Assembly (NCBI RefSeq): GCF_000143415.4
Contig: NW_003314303.1
Span: 950,275 to 1,014,274, forward strand
Direction of reading: 5' to 3'
DNA length: 64,000 bases
Origin: Selaginella moellendorffii
Taxonomy: Eukaryota; Streptophyta; Lycopodiopsida; Selaginellales; Selaginellaceae
Below, in pieces: positions 32,400 to 43,090 of this stretch. Within the stretch, counting starts at the first letter, position 1. Each line of letters opens with the position of its first letter. A program made the position numbers and the translations under genes. A model generated the notes under the pieces. That model searched no databases and was not told the DNA's origin. It saw only the letters and a program-made list of their open reading frames with translations.

Positions 32400-32775
32400 T
32401 GAAAAGCACCCCCTTTGCTATTTACGTTTACTGTTCAGAGAGAAAGTATCGTGTGAAAGAGAGGACTTCTCATGAAGAGCTTGAGGTCCTGTTGGTTCAC
32501 ACCAGGTCCTGTAACAGCAGCAACCAAAGATCTTGCTCGCAATTTGTGAGACCTATCCTTCACTCCCTTGCTGTGTCATTGATCGAGGATTTCTTCCTCA
32601 TTTGTGGCCCTCTGGAGCAGAAGATCAGGTTCCAGCAGCAATGCAAATGCGATCCGGGAGCAGCGTGCATGCAGGCTGTAAGAAATGGTGGTGGATGTTG
32701 TGCTCGGCCGGCCTTGTTCAACCCGTATGAGCGGATTGCACTGTTGAAGCGAAAGCACACTGATCATGAATGATC
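32400..32775 (+). pseudogene. Possible TAZ zinc-finger (HAC/CBP-like) relic
   Basis: One frame reads EELEVLLVHTRSCNSSN..SC (32475-32545) and another reads SSVHAGCKKWWWML (about 32660-32705). Together they recall the LVHA..C and GGC..CKKMW words of TAZ fingers in plant p300/CBP-type acetyltransferases. Frames differ and several Cys are missing. A chance likeness is quite possible. Confidence 0.25.
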
Positions 32776-32944
32776 CGAGGATGGAAAATATGGTAAAACA
32801 CATAAAATAATCCTGTGATTGCTCGCAAACAAATCGAAGAATGTTCTTGCAATAGTTGGTCAATGTCTACAACTCAGGATCCCGACTAATTTAGCAAGAT
32901 CACATCTTGGTTTGGAGAACATAGAGAGAGATCCTTGAAAAGCA

Positions 32945-33115
32945 AACTGTCTAGTGTCAATCAACAAACCGTCCTAAGGGAAGGGCGATACATAACGTCC
33001 CAGTCCCCTGTGCTCAAGTCAAAAACAAATAAGGTCGACGTCTCTGCAGTCGAAAAGACAAAAAGGTTTCCCTCAGCACATACAACAATGGGACAACAGG
33101 GGCATACACTCATTC
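32945..33115 (-). pseudogene. C-terminal end of an F-box/kelch gene
   Basis: The minus strand reads VVCAEGNLFVFSTAETS then TLFVFDLSTGDWDVMYRPSL and a stop at about 32955. This is the closing kelch-type repeat of plant F-box/kelch proteins (VFDL.TG.W). It has no start of its own and may be the missing end of the F-box relic at 34850-35600. Confidence 0.5.
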
Positions 33116-33129
33116 ACGTGAGATGGTTT

Positions 33130-34845
33130 TTGGATTTTTGTGTTATGTTCAAATTATTCATGTGGCCAATTTTGGTATGGTTTCTTATAGCCCAGATAGT
33201 GAATGTTTTTTTATATAACTTATTTTTCACTGATCAAGTGGTTATCTATATAGTTTTATAGAGATCATATGCTATATGATTATTCATATAGATTATAGTG
33301 TGATCAATTATTTCTATTACCACTAACAATCCAATCTGCATGGAGGCTGAATTATTTTGTGCCCAATTCCCATGATTTTCTATTTGTAAAAGTTATATGG
33401 TGAAATATTTCTTTTTTTTTGGTAAAGTTATTATAAGCCCATAACAGCCAATATCAAGTTGCAAAGTCTTCAACTCATGCTATTTGTTTGCCTATACAAA
33501 TAAATAAAGGATTTAACATCACTCCCCAAGAATTATGAGATGGATTTTCCAACTATTTAAGTTCTTAGCATATTGTAAACACTCTCCAACCATTTAATCC
33601 ATATAATCTGCACCAATACAACCTTTGTAACATGGGCAAGTGTATTCAAAATTTCCACCAGGCCCTTAATTGTTTTATTTTTGTTATAAAGCACATTTAA
33701 AAATTAATATAAACCACATTATTTTGTTATTGTTGGAAAGCACTTCCAAAAATTGGTGTAAAACAACATGTAAAATCATATAGAAACACCACCAAAAGGT
33801 ATTATAGTGAGGGAGAATATAAATTTCTCTCAACAAAATTTCAATAAAAAGAATGCATATATGATTAAAACATATAAAACTAAGAGTTAAAATGTGTTAT
33901 ATAGTGTGTTTATTTACCTTTGGCTTACCTCTAGAAATGTGATATTTAAGAAAAAAAAATTAAAGTAAACACAACTCTTAAACATTATAATTAATATATT
34001 TGTAATTCTTTGCAAAATTAGCTTCAATGCTTCAAGTAAGAAGATCTAATGCATAAGACATATTTCCTAAGAACTGAAAAAAAAAATAATGAAAATTTGT
34101 AGAGTTGGATTATTTAGATATTATTTATGTTTACCTTTAAGAAAGAGTCAGTTACACAATAAACTTATATGTAGTGATGCTTATATCTATTGTGTTCTAT
34201 GAGTTCCCTTTTTATAAAATTTTACATTCTAATCATTAAATGACCAATAGTGATGTTAATTTTCTTTTTCAAGTTGGAGATTTGGTTATTTTACATAGAA
34301 ACATCTCCTTATGTCGTTTTGGTGCAATAAAGTAAGATTCTAAAATCTTTTTAGTCTCTTCGGTGGTAGCTTATATTAGGTATTATTTTAGGTGCAAACT
34401 AATTTTTGATATGGTTTTATTTACTTGCCTTTATATTTGATCTTTAACAAATGTATGCTTGCAAAGAATGATCTAATATTTTGACTACAAAGCCTTTTAA
34501 TATTATATACCCAAAAAATCTCACACTCTCAAAGTTGTCATCAATAAGATCACTTTATCATTATGCTCTAATATAGACATACGTGAGTTCCCAGTCAACA
34601 TTCCATATGATTCCGTTGTTATTTCTATGGTCTCAAATGTCTATCCCTGGCTATAATCATGAATGCTGGTTGTAATATTTGATACGACCCTCAACCGTTC
34701 TATCAAACTATCACACATGAAGCATATTACTGAGAGAAAAATTGCTACTCATTCACAGTCCAATGTCCTAGCTTGGAAAAACATCTTCTAATGGTGGTGA
34801 GTTGATAAGAAAGACGGCTTTGTTACGCACACATCATACCCTGGG
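33130..34845 (+). mobile_element. AT-rich retroelement-derived insertion
   Basis: 1.7 kb of very AT-rich DNA, no intact frame. At 34264-34330 the plus strand reads FQVGDLVILHRNISLCRFGAIK, the segment after the integrase core of Ty3/gypsy elements. Left and right edges abut F-box/kelch sequence in the same (minus) orientation. No LTRs or clear target-site duplication seen. Confidence 0.5.
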
Positions 34846-34849
34846 GCAC

Positions 34850-35600
34850 CCACATACACCTAGGCACTTCCAAAGTACTGCCATTGTGCACACTGGCAAA
34901 ACGCACTACAGGACTTAGGCCGGTTGCAATCCACAGGCTGCAGATCACTTCCCCGGTGCTCCATCTCACACAGCCAAAGTCGTAAAATCCCAGGATGGTG
35001 AGGTCGTAGAAGTAGTCCATCTCTGGGAATCCAACAACCTACATTCCGCTGCACCTGCGCTCTCATCTTGACATAGGCTGGGGAGAACTGGACCTTGACC
35101 ACGCCCATGTTGCGGAGTCGTAGATGAAGCAGCATGGGCGTGGTCTTCTCTCCCCAAGCTCCAGTTCTCGCCAGCCTATGTCAGGATGACAGAGCAGTCC
35201 GACTTTGAAGCTGACAAACAAGATTAAGCTCATATCACTGTCTTCTACCTTCCAGTAAAGCGGTGGTAGTTTCGTCCACTCTTGGGTGAAAGGATTGCAC
35301 ACCACCAGGCGAAACACACCATCAGAGCTGGCCCGAGGCAAACGAGGCCCCCTGCAAAAGCAATGACTTCATCGACAGTCCCTGGAGCAATGGAACCCGT
35401 GACCGAACCCAGGGGAGGAGGCAATGCTCTGCAAGTAGGTCCTTGATCCGGGGCAATCCATCGTTTCGCCGCCGCTGGTGCCAAAATAGGTGCTACGTCT
35501 TTTCTCCACAAACACATATTGTGGCCAGGTCCACAAAGCTCAAAACTACCTCTAAGAGATCTTCTTGGTCACCGAGACGCACCGCCAGAGGCCCCTGCAT
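34850..35600 (-). pseudogene. F-box/kelch protein relic
   Basis: The minus strand reads, across several frames, an F-box start (DQEDLLEVVLSFVDLATICV, about 35505-35565), then PGTVDEVIAFAGGLVCL, then FRLVVCNPFTQEWTKLPPL (about 35260-35315) and FIYDSATWAWS. Stops and shifts break it. F-box proteins pick substrates for SCF ubiquitin ligases; the kelch part would bind them. The 3' end is not here but a matching end lies at 32945-33115, beyond the AT-rich block. Confidence 0.6.
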
Positions 35601-36224
35601 CGTGAAAAACGATTCGCGAGAAGGGAGAACCCTTGCGAACGAAAACGACGCGACACTGATTTCCAAGTTGTCTACGTGTCAATTCCATTCATTCATTTCA
35701 TGTTGCTTCGGGCGTGGGAGTTCCCATAGATCTCCAAGCATCAAACTACAAGCTCAATCACTATCTCTTCAATAGCGCTTTGCAAATGTATCCCTCCCCC
35801 GATTCGAGCAGCACCTCATTTCTCCTTCTCCGTCCAACACCAAGAAAGGAGTTCTTCCATGATATCTCTTTCCACTGACATCCAAGCCGCCACTACCACT
35901 ACTGCCACCACTCGATCTACTACTACTCACTTCGATTTCACTCGATTTCCTTTTCCAGTGCTGCTCAAAAGTTTGGCTCCGTTCTCTCACGAAAAGAGCA
36001 ACGAAAAAACTTATTTTCCCTCCAGCAGCACTGGGAGCTATGAGAACCACCACGATCGTTTTTCTTCCTCCACGTCGTCTCTCTGGCTTCAAGTCGCGGC
36101 TCAAATGCAACAAGATCATCATGGCTCTCCCCGGACGAGATTGCTTCATCTTCGAGAAAGTTATTAAAGATCCCCAATCGAGCTGTGGACTTCCACCAAC
36201 AAGTCATCCTCGTTACCACCACTG
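35601..36224. other. No supported gene
   Basis: Frames on both strands are short and low in complexity (Ser/Thr/Arg-rich). Some may be further decayed SUVH N-terminus, since the neighbouring 36225-36405 is. Confidence 0.3.
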
Positions 36225-36405
36225 CCACACCGTCAGAGGTCCCTCGTCTTCGGAATCCACGATCATCACGGGCGTCTCTTTCTGTGCCTGCTTCTACACC
36301 ACATTGGCTACCTCGATCTTTCTCGAGAGAGGAAGACGACTGCTGCTGCTGCTTCTGGATCTTGCTCAAATTCGCTGCAACCGAGAGAGAAGAAGCTTGT
36401 GCCTC
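36225..36405 (-). pseudogene. Duplicated fragment of the SUVH N-terminus
   Basis: This matches 32080-32245 in the SUVH gene, same orientation. Shared words include CGTCTTCGGAATCCA, CGGGC, CACATTGGCTACCTCGATCTT and the Gln-repeat CTGCTGCTGCT followed by GGATCTTGC. In protein terms both read RGSQCGV after a Gln run. Upstream and downstream parts are lost or unrecognisable. It arose by local DNA duplication. Confidence 0.7.
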
Positions 36406-37091
36406 CCGTGATAATAAGTTCGCACTTGGCACCACTTCAAAAACAGACATGCTTTGGTGGTCTCCACGAAATTGATGTTTGCAAAAGATATCGGGCCTCC
36501 TTGGGCGCCCTGGGTACCAAGCGCTATCCGGTAGGTCACGGTGGGGTTGACCATACCGACTTAGCACTACTGGGTCACCGACGAGGGGGGCCAAGTGGTC
36601 AAGGGTCAGCGACCCCATTTACTAAGCAACCCGAGGGATGCAAGCGCCCTCTCAGGCTCTCCCGGATTAACCCTTCTTGCAACTCCATTCCCTTTATACT
36701 GGTGTTTCTTTACTGCGCCTTGGCTAATGGGATAGGTTTTCAGCTTACATGGCACAACACCCGCATCTCCGGGATGACTAGGATTGTTGGTTGTCAGCCT
36801 GGCATTATCCAAGTAAATTATAAGAAGCACCATTGGATGACTCCATTTTCCAGCCGACATTTCCACAACCTTTGCCTTTCGATGGATTTTCGACCCAGAA
36901 GAATCATCCACAAGCCCGGCTGTGGAACATATGGCATGGAATGCTCCAGCTGACCAGCTCGCCCCATTGCGTCAACCAAGCAGTAGTAATGCTTGATCCC
37001 GGGAGGGAGCGATCATGGACAAAAAATCTCGGCAACACAGCTCGAGCTGGCTCGCTGCCGCTGCTAGAATTGTAGGGACATCTACGAGACA
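36406..37091. other. Non-coding, no supported gene
   Basis: About 700 bp. 36480-36640 is GC-rich and of repeat-like make-up; the rest shows no domain in any frame. Confidence 0.35.
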
Positions 37092-37340
37092 ATGCCGGAT
37101 CGCAGCTCAGTGGCTCTCATCACTGTGATCTTGGTGCTCGCACAGCATGGCTACGTCCAATCCCCGAGAACAGCCTTTGAGCGATTTGAAAAGAAGCAGG
37201 ATCATCGCGGTCTATGTCCACAACGGACGCGTGAGCGAGGCACTGGATCTCTTTCGAGAGATGATCTTGCTGGCTTTCAAGGCAGACGAGACCATCTTCA
37301 CGCACTCGCAAGCTGGCCTTCCTGTGCATCAGCTTGCATC
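37092..37340 (+). pseudogene. PPR fragment, plus strand
   Basis: Two frames hold PPR phrases: MPDRSSVALITVILVLAQ then GYVQSPRTAFERF, followed after a shift by IIAVYVHNGRVSEALDLF and REMILLAFKADETIFTH. The repeat then breaks off. Convergent with the PPR pseudogene that follows. Confidence 0.55.
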
Positions 37341-37369
37341 ATCACAGTGGATGTCACAGCGTTTATCTC

Positions 37370-38240
37370 TGGCACTTCGACGAAGATTTTCACTGCTTCC
37401 TTCGATAATCTGCGGCTGACCAGCGAGGACAAGAGAGTGTTGTAAGACAACAGGTTGTGGTCGGGCATGTGCTCAAAGAAGTCTTTGCAGTGGTGGACGT
37501 CGGGTGCTTAACAAGCGAGCATGGTGTTCCAGGAGACCATGTCCAGGCACGCCAAAGCATCAAACACTGCTCGAGCATTGTGGCTCTTGGAGTGATCGGC
37601 GTATGTTGGTCCAGGCTGCCAAGCAACTGGGATCGTCGAGTGTGGTTTCTTGCATGATCTGGAACGAACTCTCGCCATCTTGTACATGCCCAAACCGTGC
37701 AGATGCCCGAAGCATCACGCTCGAGGTGATTGAGCTTCGCTCTGGCATAATCGCAAACAGTTGCTTCGCATGCGCGTAAGTTCTTAACATAGTTGTCCAG
37801 GAAATCATGCTTCTTCCAAAACACAATATTGCAAGCAGGCATTGCGTCAAAGGGATATTTCGCCACGGAGAAATCCCCAGCCTGGGCAAATGCCGAGATT
37901 ATAGTGTTCTAGGCAGCTAGCGTTCTTGCGCCGACGCTCTGGAACACAGCCATAGCCTTGCCGTGTTGCCACTGAGAACATAGCGAGAACTCATAGCCGC
38001 CCACGTGTACTCGTCGTGAGCGGGCATCATTTGAAAAAGCTCCATGGCGTTACTGTAATGCCCCTTCTGGGCATATGCAACAATCATGGAGTTCCACGAC
38101 ACCACGTTCCTCACGTACTATTCTCGAACATACATTGCGCGAGATCCACAAGGCCGTTCTCGGCATAGGCATTCATCACAGCCGTCCACGCGACCACGGG
38201 CATCCTGTCAAAGACCCGGCAAGCGTCGTCCAGATGCCCC
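37370..38240 (-). pseudogene. PPR pseudogene, minus strand
   Basis: Reading down the minus strand from 38240: a TAVMNAYAENG-like unit, RNVVSWNSMIVAYAQKGHYS and NAMELFQMMPAHDEYTWAAM (37990-38105), then pieces in other frames including MISWTTMLRTYAHAKQL, ARAVFDALACLDMVSWNTML (about 37515-37575) and a HNLLSYNTLLSSL-like unit (about 37430). Many stops and shifts. Confidence 0.65.
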
Positions 38241-38409
38241 ATCTGGGTGGAGGAGGATTATTCCGGAGAAGGAAATGGGATCTTTGATGCCATTGGCAAT
38301 CCTGCGAGGGGAATCTTCTACTTGCTGCTCGTTTGCGCGAGGAGGAAGAGAGTCATCCATGCAAACTTGCCAATTCCCCCGGCCACGCGACTGTTGGTCT
38401 GGGAAAAGA

Positions 38410-39130
38410 ATCGCGGTCGTGTCGCTGGAGCAGCAGCTGGAATTCGCAAGGAAGGGGCATGTTTGCGTCCGGGGATTGTTCTCCAGCGCTGGATCCACGC
38501 CCAAATGTGCGAGGAGGAAGAAATGCTCGCGGCTTACAAACACCGCGTCTTGGTGCTGTACAGGCCCGGGCATCGATTTGCGTCGCGTCACAGCGTTGAT
38601 CCAATCCAAGGTATATAAGTTCTGTTGATAGACATCTTTTCTCTCTTGTTGTTCCAGGGGAATGACGAGCTTGGTTTCCTGCAAATGTTCCATCTCCACC
38701 GAAGAGCTTCTTCTCTTCTTCCACCCTCGAGTCTGCCTGCCAGGCCGCAGCGGAGCTCCTGGGATCAAACAGAGTCGACCGACAAGCTTTTCGTTTTCCT
38801 TCTTCTAAGGACAAACGTAACATGTGTCGTTTTTAGTGATTTTTAAAGGTAAGAGTCACATGATATATTTTGAGCTTGGTATCATGGTAGTAAATGTAAG
38901 AACTTCGTCCCTGGATTTATAGGTTTTCGCTTGTACCAGGAGTCTCTTCATCAAGCTCCCAGGATTCAGTGTCACGAAGTGGTACTCTGATCTCAACATA
39001 GTCCCGCTCGACACTCACGTTTTGGATTCCACTCCATTCACTGTCAAAAAAGGCTTCAAATTTTCGCCCGTCACAGCCTAGATTTCCAGCTTCTCTCAGA
39101 CGACGACTTCCTATGCTGCGGAAACCACCA
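38410..39130 (+). pseudogene. Phytanoyl-CoA dioxygenase-like pseudogene
   Basis: Reads SLEQQLEFARKGHVCVRGLF (38415-38475), TALIQSK at an exon end with a GTATAT donor (about 38611), GNDELGFLQMFHLHR after a TTCCAG acceptor (38658), ACQAAAELLGSNRV (about 38735), then after a second intron FRLYQES and FIKLPGFSVTKWYSDLNIVPLDTHV (about 38925-39030). Several frameshifts are present, one within ESL/FIKL. The iron-binding HxD of the family (WHSD) is WYSD here, so even a repaired copy would lack a metal ligand. Introns are kept, so it is not a retrocopy. The intact family uses Fe(II) and 2-oxoglutarate to hydroxylate its substrates. Confidence 0.65.
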
Positions 39131-40686
39131 GCTAGAGACAAACTATGACTCCAAAATATTGATTACTTAATAATTATCCTGAATAAATATTTTTAAACTT
39201 TCAAAAGCAGAGTTTCTTCCAAATGTTTCTGCCTACCACAAGCTTGGGCTTAGACATCTAATGCAACGCAAGTCAAACATAGACTTGCAATGAACAGTTA
39301 CAGCAGCAGTTGCAAGCATGCTAGGTATATGGCAAAACACAAGGAAAAACAAGTGACAAAAAAGTGAAGAAAAAAATAACGTAATACATTATTCTTATAG
39401 ACCAAGGGTCCAACACTAGAAAATTTTGTAATAGCATCCTGCAGCTGCTTAGAAGTTTCTGAAGTTTCTTTTCAGATTATCCCTTCGATTTAAGTACTTC
39501 TCAAAACCTGAAAAGGTAGTAGCATCAAATCTCAACACATCAACTACGGCATCAAGCTCTGTTAAAACCATAACATGGATGGGCAATATGCTCCAGATTC
39601 AACAAACCACGATTGATCTCATGCTTTAATGCTCAAGGAAGAAAAATAAATTATCAAAAGAAAGTGTGTTATGAGGGAACAGATGCTGATTGGAGTTCAT
39701 TCAACTCCAGTGAAACATCAAAGTGTAACATCCCTTTAGTCAAAAGTTTCAATTCGTTTTTCATACATCTTATTCACATTCTATTCAGATGTTGATCAGA
39801 TTACCAGTTCTCTTTGATACAGTCGAACGTGCACACAGCCAATGGAGAAGACAAGATGATCAAATAGCAAAGGATGGAACAGTATCATTAGAGAAAACTC
39901 CCAAGGAATTCATGTCATTCGAAATATTCCTATAGATCGCCTTGATTTTGTTCTCTCCTGGGAAGGAGGAATACAACTGTACGTGTTCAAATCTTTGGCT
40001 TGATGTACTGTATAGATACCAAGGAAATCATACAATTCTACTACAAGATTCAGAAATCCCCGGCTTGTATTAACCAGTATTTGATTCTCTTCTGGAAGTT
40101 GAAAGCTATCACTTTCACAGCCCAAATTCAACGAGCTTATATTCCAAAACCATGCTATAAAACAAAAAACTGCGTCACTCTTCGTGATGGTATATGAGGT
40201 AATCCGCGTGATGAGAGAAAAAAATCTGCAAGTTTAGCTCGTTAGATTCGAGAACAACAAAATGATTTTGCTGAGTAGGAAAGCATGTTTCTGTTACAAT
40301 TTTCCGTGGCGGCCGGGATTGGACGGCGGGTCAAGGGAGCCGATCAAATCTTCCTTGTTTGCTTGCGTGGTGATCTTGGTAGAGGTAGCAGTCTCCTGAG
40401 ATTTGGTCCCTGGATGATTCACTCGGGTCCCTCCCTTTGCTTTAGAACTTTTCACAGGGGATCAAAGATTTATGCCCCCCACCTCGTGTCGACGACTTTC
40501 GGCCTTGCGTTTGTCATCTACTGAGTAGCAGCATCTCGCAAGCGATTGCTTAGTCTTCGTTAGTCAGTCTGTTCACCTGACGAATGCGAATTAGTAACTG
40601 CACAAGACGTACCTTGACACCGACAGTTTACTGTGCGGCTACGAGGTCAACACCTTGGAACTTCATACCTCTCAGAGCTCTCCTGG
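39131..40686. other. Intergenic, weak coding traces on the minus strand
   Basis: No gene supported. Minus-strand stretches at 39440-39590 (VLRFDATTFSGFEKYLNRRD) and 39910-40131 (LNLVVELYDFLGIYTVHQA) look coding in composition but match nothing I know and do not join. The last 500 bp must contain the promoter of the first NIP gene. Confidence 0.3.
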
Positions 40687-40694
40687 TATAAATA
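40687..40694 (+). promoter_or_regulatory. TATA box of first NIP gene
   Basis: TATAAATA, 147 bp upstream of the ATG at 40841, implying a leader of about 115-120 nt. Confidence 0.55.
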
Positions 40695-40840
40695 CTTGAC
40701 ACTTCCTTCCACTCGAGGTCAGTATCTTAAACTTCCTTGGTTGTCTCCGCCCCTCTTCTCGGAAAAGTTGGCTGCTCCTGTCCTGAAGCAAGCTCGTCCC
40801 TTGTTTGGTCACAATAGCGTCGTCTCTGTATACCAGACTT

Positions 40841-41897
40841 ATGGAGGGCGGAAGCGCTGCTACACAGCAGGAGAGGACCTCCAGCGTCGACTGGAGAAAC
40901 CAACAGCAGAACAAGTGCTTCCCCATCGAGTGCTTGCCCGAAGATGGAGCCTTCAATGCACCTCTCACTGGACTTCCTCCTGTTCCCTCCCTCATTAAGA
41001 AGGTGATTTCTTGTTGGCATCCTTGCCCTGGCTCAGTTCTTTCTTTTCCAGCTGCTGTCCGAGTTCCTGGGAACTTTTATCCTGATCTTCGCAGCGGCCG
41101 GAACTGCGATCATGAACGAGAAATCCCACGGAGCTCTTGGAGTCCACGGCCTGGCTGGAGGAGCGGGTATCACGGTCATGGTCGTCATCTTTGCAACCGG
41201 GCACATCTCCGGAGCTCACATCAATCCTGCTGTAACTGTCGCATTTGCTACCTATCGCCATTTTCCATGGTTCCAGGTTTGACTTGTTGTAAAGTTGATG
41301 GAGCTTTGATTAAGTTTTCCCGTGCCCCGCAGGTCCCGCTTTATATAATCACTCAAGTGGTGGCCACCATCTGTGCTGCCTTCGTTCTCAAAGGCGTCTA
41401 TCACCCGGATCTCAGTGGCGGCTGCACGGTTCCAGTCGGTCCGATATGGCAGAACTTTCTGTTTGAGACTATCCTGACTGCCATGATGATGTTCGTGGTC
41501 ACAGCAGTTGCTACCGATTCCAGAGCTGTACGTTTTAACGTTGGTTTTGCTTTTCTTCTCGTCTCTTACGTTGATCTTGATCACAGGTTGGAGAGTTGGC
41601 TGGTATTGCTGTCGGAGCAACAGTTTATCTGAACAATCTCATTGCAGCGTGAGTCGTTTTCAGTAGCTCGCTAGCTTTTAGTTACCTGAAATTTTGGCCA
41701 GGCTGATTTCCGGAGCGTCCATGAACCCGGTTCGTAGCTTGGGTCCCGCCATCGCTGCGAACAACTTTCATGGCTTTTGGATTTATATTGTTGGTCCTTT
41801 CCTCGGCGCTCAGATTGGTGCTGCCGCCTACACTCTGATCCGTTTCAAGGACCTGGAACCACAGCAGCTCCAGCAGCGCCGAAGCTTCAAGAAGTGA
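40841..41897 (+). CDS. NIP5;1/NIP6;1-like aquaporin, NPA/NPV motifs
   Basis: Five exons: 40841-41002, 41052-41276, 41333-41527, 41587-41648, 41702-41897; 279 aa. An ATG at 40805 is in frame but the chosen start matches the neighbour gene's layout. A soluble N-terminus of about 55 aa is followed by six membrane helices. The first half-helix has SGAHINPAV (NPA at aa 112-114); the second has GASMNPVRS (NPV at 223-225, selectivity-filter Arg 226). VATDSRAVGELAGIAVGAT is the usual helix-5 signature. NPA plus NPV is the pattern of Arabidopsis NIP6;1, a plasma-membrane boric acid channel, so boric acid or other small neutral solutes are the likely cargo. The C-terminus ends RRSFKK. The minimal AUG-stop boron-sensing uORF of Arabidopsis NIP5;1 is not seen in the leader. 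Confidence 0.88.
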
Positions 41898-42956
41898 GAA
41901 CAGAAGCAGCTTCAAATGTACAAAGCTATTTGTGTGCTGTTTGTGCTCAATAACTTCGGATGAAATAAGCGAGGAAAACAAGAAAGCAAACAAGAAAGCA
42001 ATCACGAATCATGTGGATTGATGTGTGTGGTATGTACGTACTACAGAAGACATTTTTAAGTGTGCATAATTCAAATCCTAAAGAAAAGAAAAAACCGAGG
42101 GAGAGTCAAAAGCGTTATACAGTTGTTGACACGATTTAATATAAGTCTGCAAACAGCAATGTGGAGGCTTCCAACGGAATTGGTAAAGGACCAAAAAAGC
42201 ATGGGATGGATAATCAAAGAGAAGGCACCAAGCATGACGCAGAGACAAACAAAACGTCTTTTTGAGGCTAGCCGGGGAAAAACAAAGCTAGCAACCCATG
42301 CGTTTTGTACTTGCCTGTAGCCCGATGGTGTAGGAAGAATTGTCCCGAGTGGTGTCCATAGGTGCATGACTTTGGATCAACACGATCAACAGTCCTGACA
42401 TTCCCCCTGTTCTATAAACATCAGTTTAACATCCGCTTAACTTCTACCTTACCGCAGCTAACTTGCACGAAAGACCACACTGCTCCATGGCTCCATAGTT
42501 CCTTTTGGTTGTCCTAAGATGGAAGTGTTCCAAGATTCGTCATCCGAGTGACCTCCAAATGCGTTTCGAAATAGCAAGCTAGCGTGGACGGACGGCCGAA
42601 TGGTACGGCTGTCGCATTGCAGGGAAGGCAAGATGCTTGCTCCTCGTCTCTCATTTCCGGAAAGAAGGCTTGCTTCCACTGTCTTCTCCGTAGGGACAGT
42701 AGGGGGCTACGTCTCCCACATTCGAATCTGTACAAAAGAGATATAGACGGACTAAGGAAGAAAAATAAGAATGAGTACCGTGTATCATGGTTGCGTTGTT
42801 AGAATCACCATATCAAACGATCCGATCTCGCAAAGAGATTTTGATCTCAGGCCCTGTACACGAATTAAAAAAAGTTAAAATGCACAGACGAGAGCAGCTT
42901 TCTTACTACAGTTTAGCGTAGGGACCTCCAAAGATTAAGAAAAGCACGCTCGTAGC
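41898..42956. other. Spacer between the tandem NIP genes
   Basis: About 1 kb holding the 3' end of the first NIP gene and the promoter of the second. Open frames on both strands are short and match nothing. Confidence 0.4.
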
Positions 42957-42964
42957 TATATAAA
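42957..42964 (+). promoter_or_regulatory. TATA box of second NIP gene
   Basis: TATATAAA, 127 bp upstream of the stop-free leader's ATG at 43091, implying a leader of about 100 nt. No AUG precedes the start in that leader. Confidence 0.6.
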
Positions 42965-43090
42965 CCGTGCCATGTTGCCAAAGTAGTGTGTGCTTGAGTG
43001 CCTTAGCACTTAGTTTCTCGAAGCTATAGCCATTTCCTCCTTTCTTTGCTGGACCTTCCTGTAATCCATCAACATCCGCCAGTGAGCAGC

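Noticed and set aside
38208-38768. 186-aa minus frame
   Set aside because: Lies antisense to the phytanoyl-CoA dioxygenase relic and shows no domain.
39440-40131. Minus-strand multi-exon gene
   Set aside because: Coding-like pieces do not join into a frame with splice sites and match nothing known to me.
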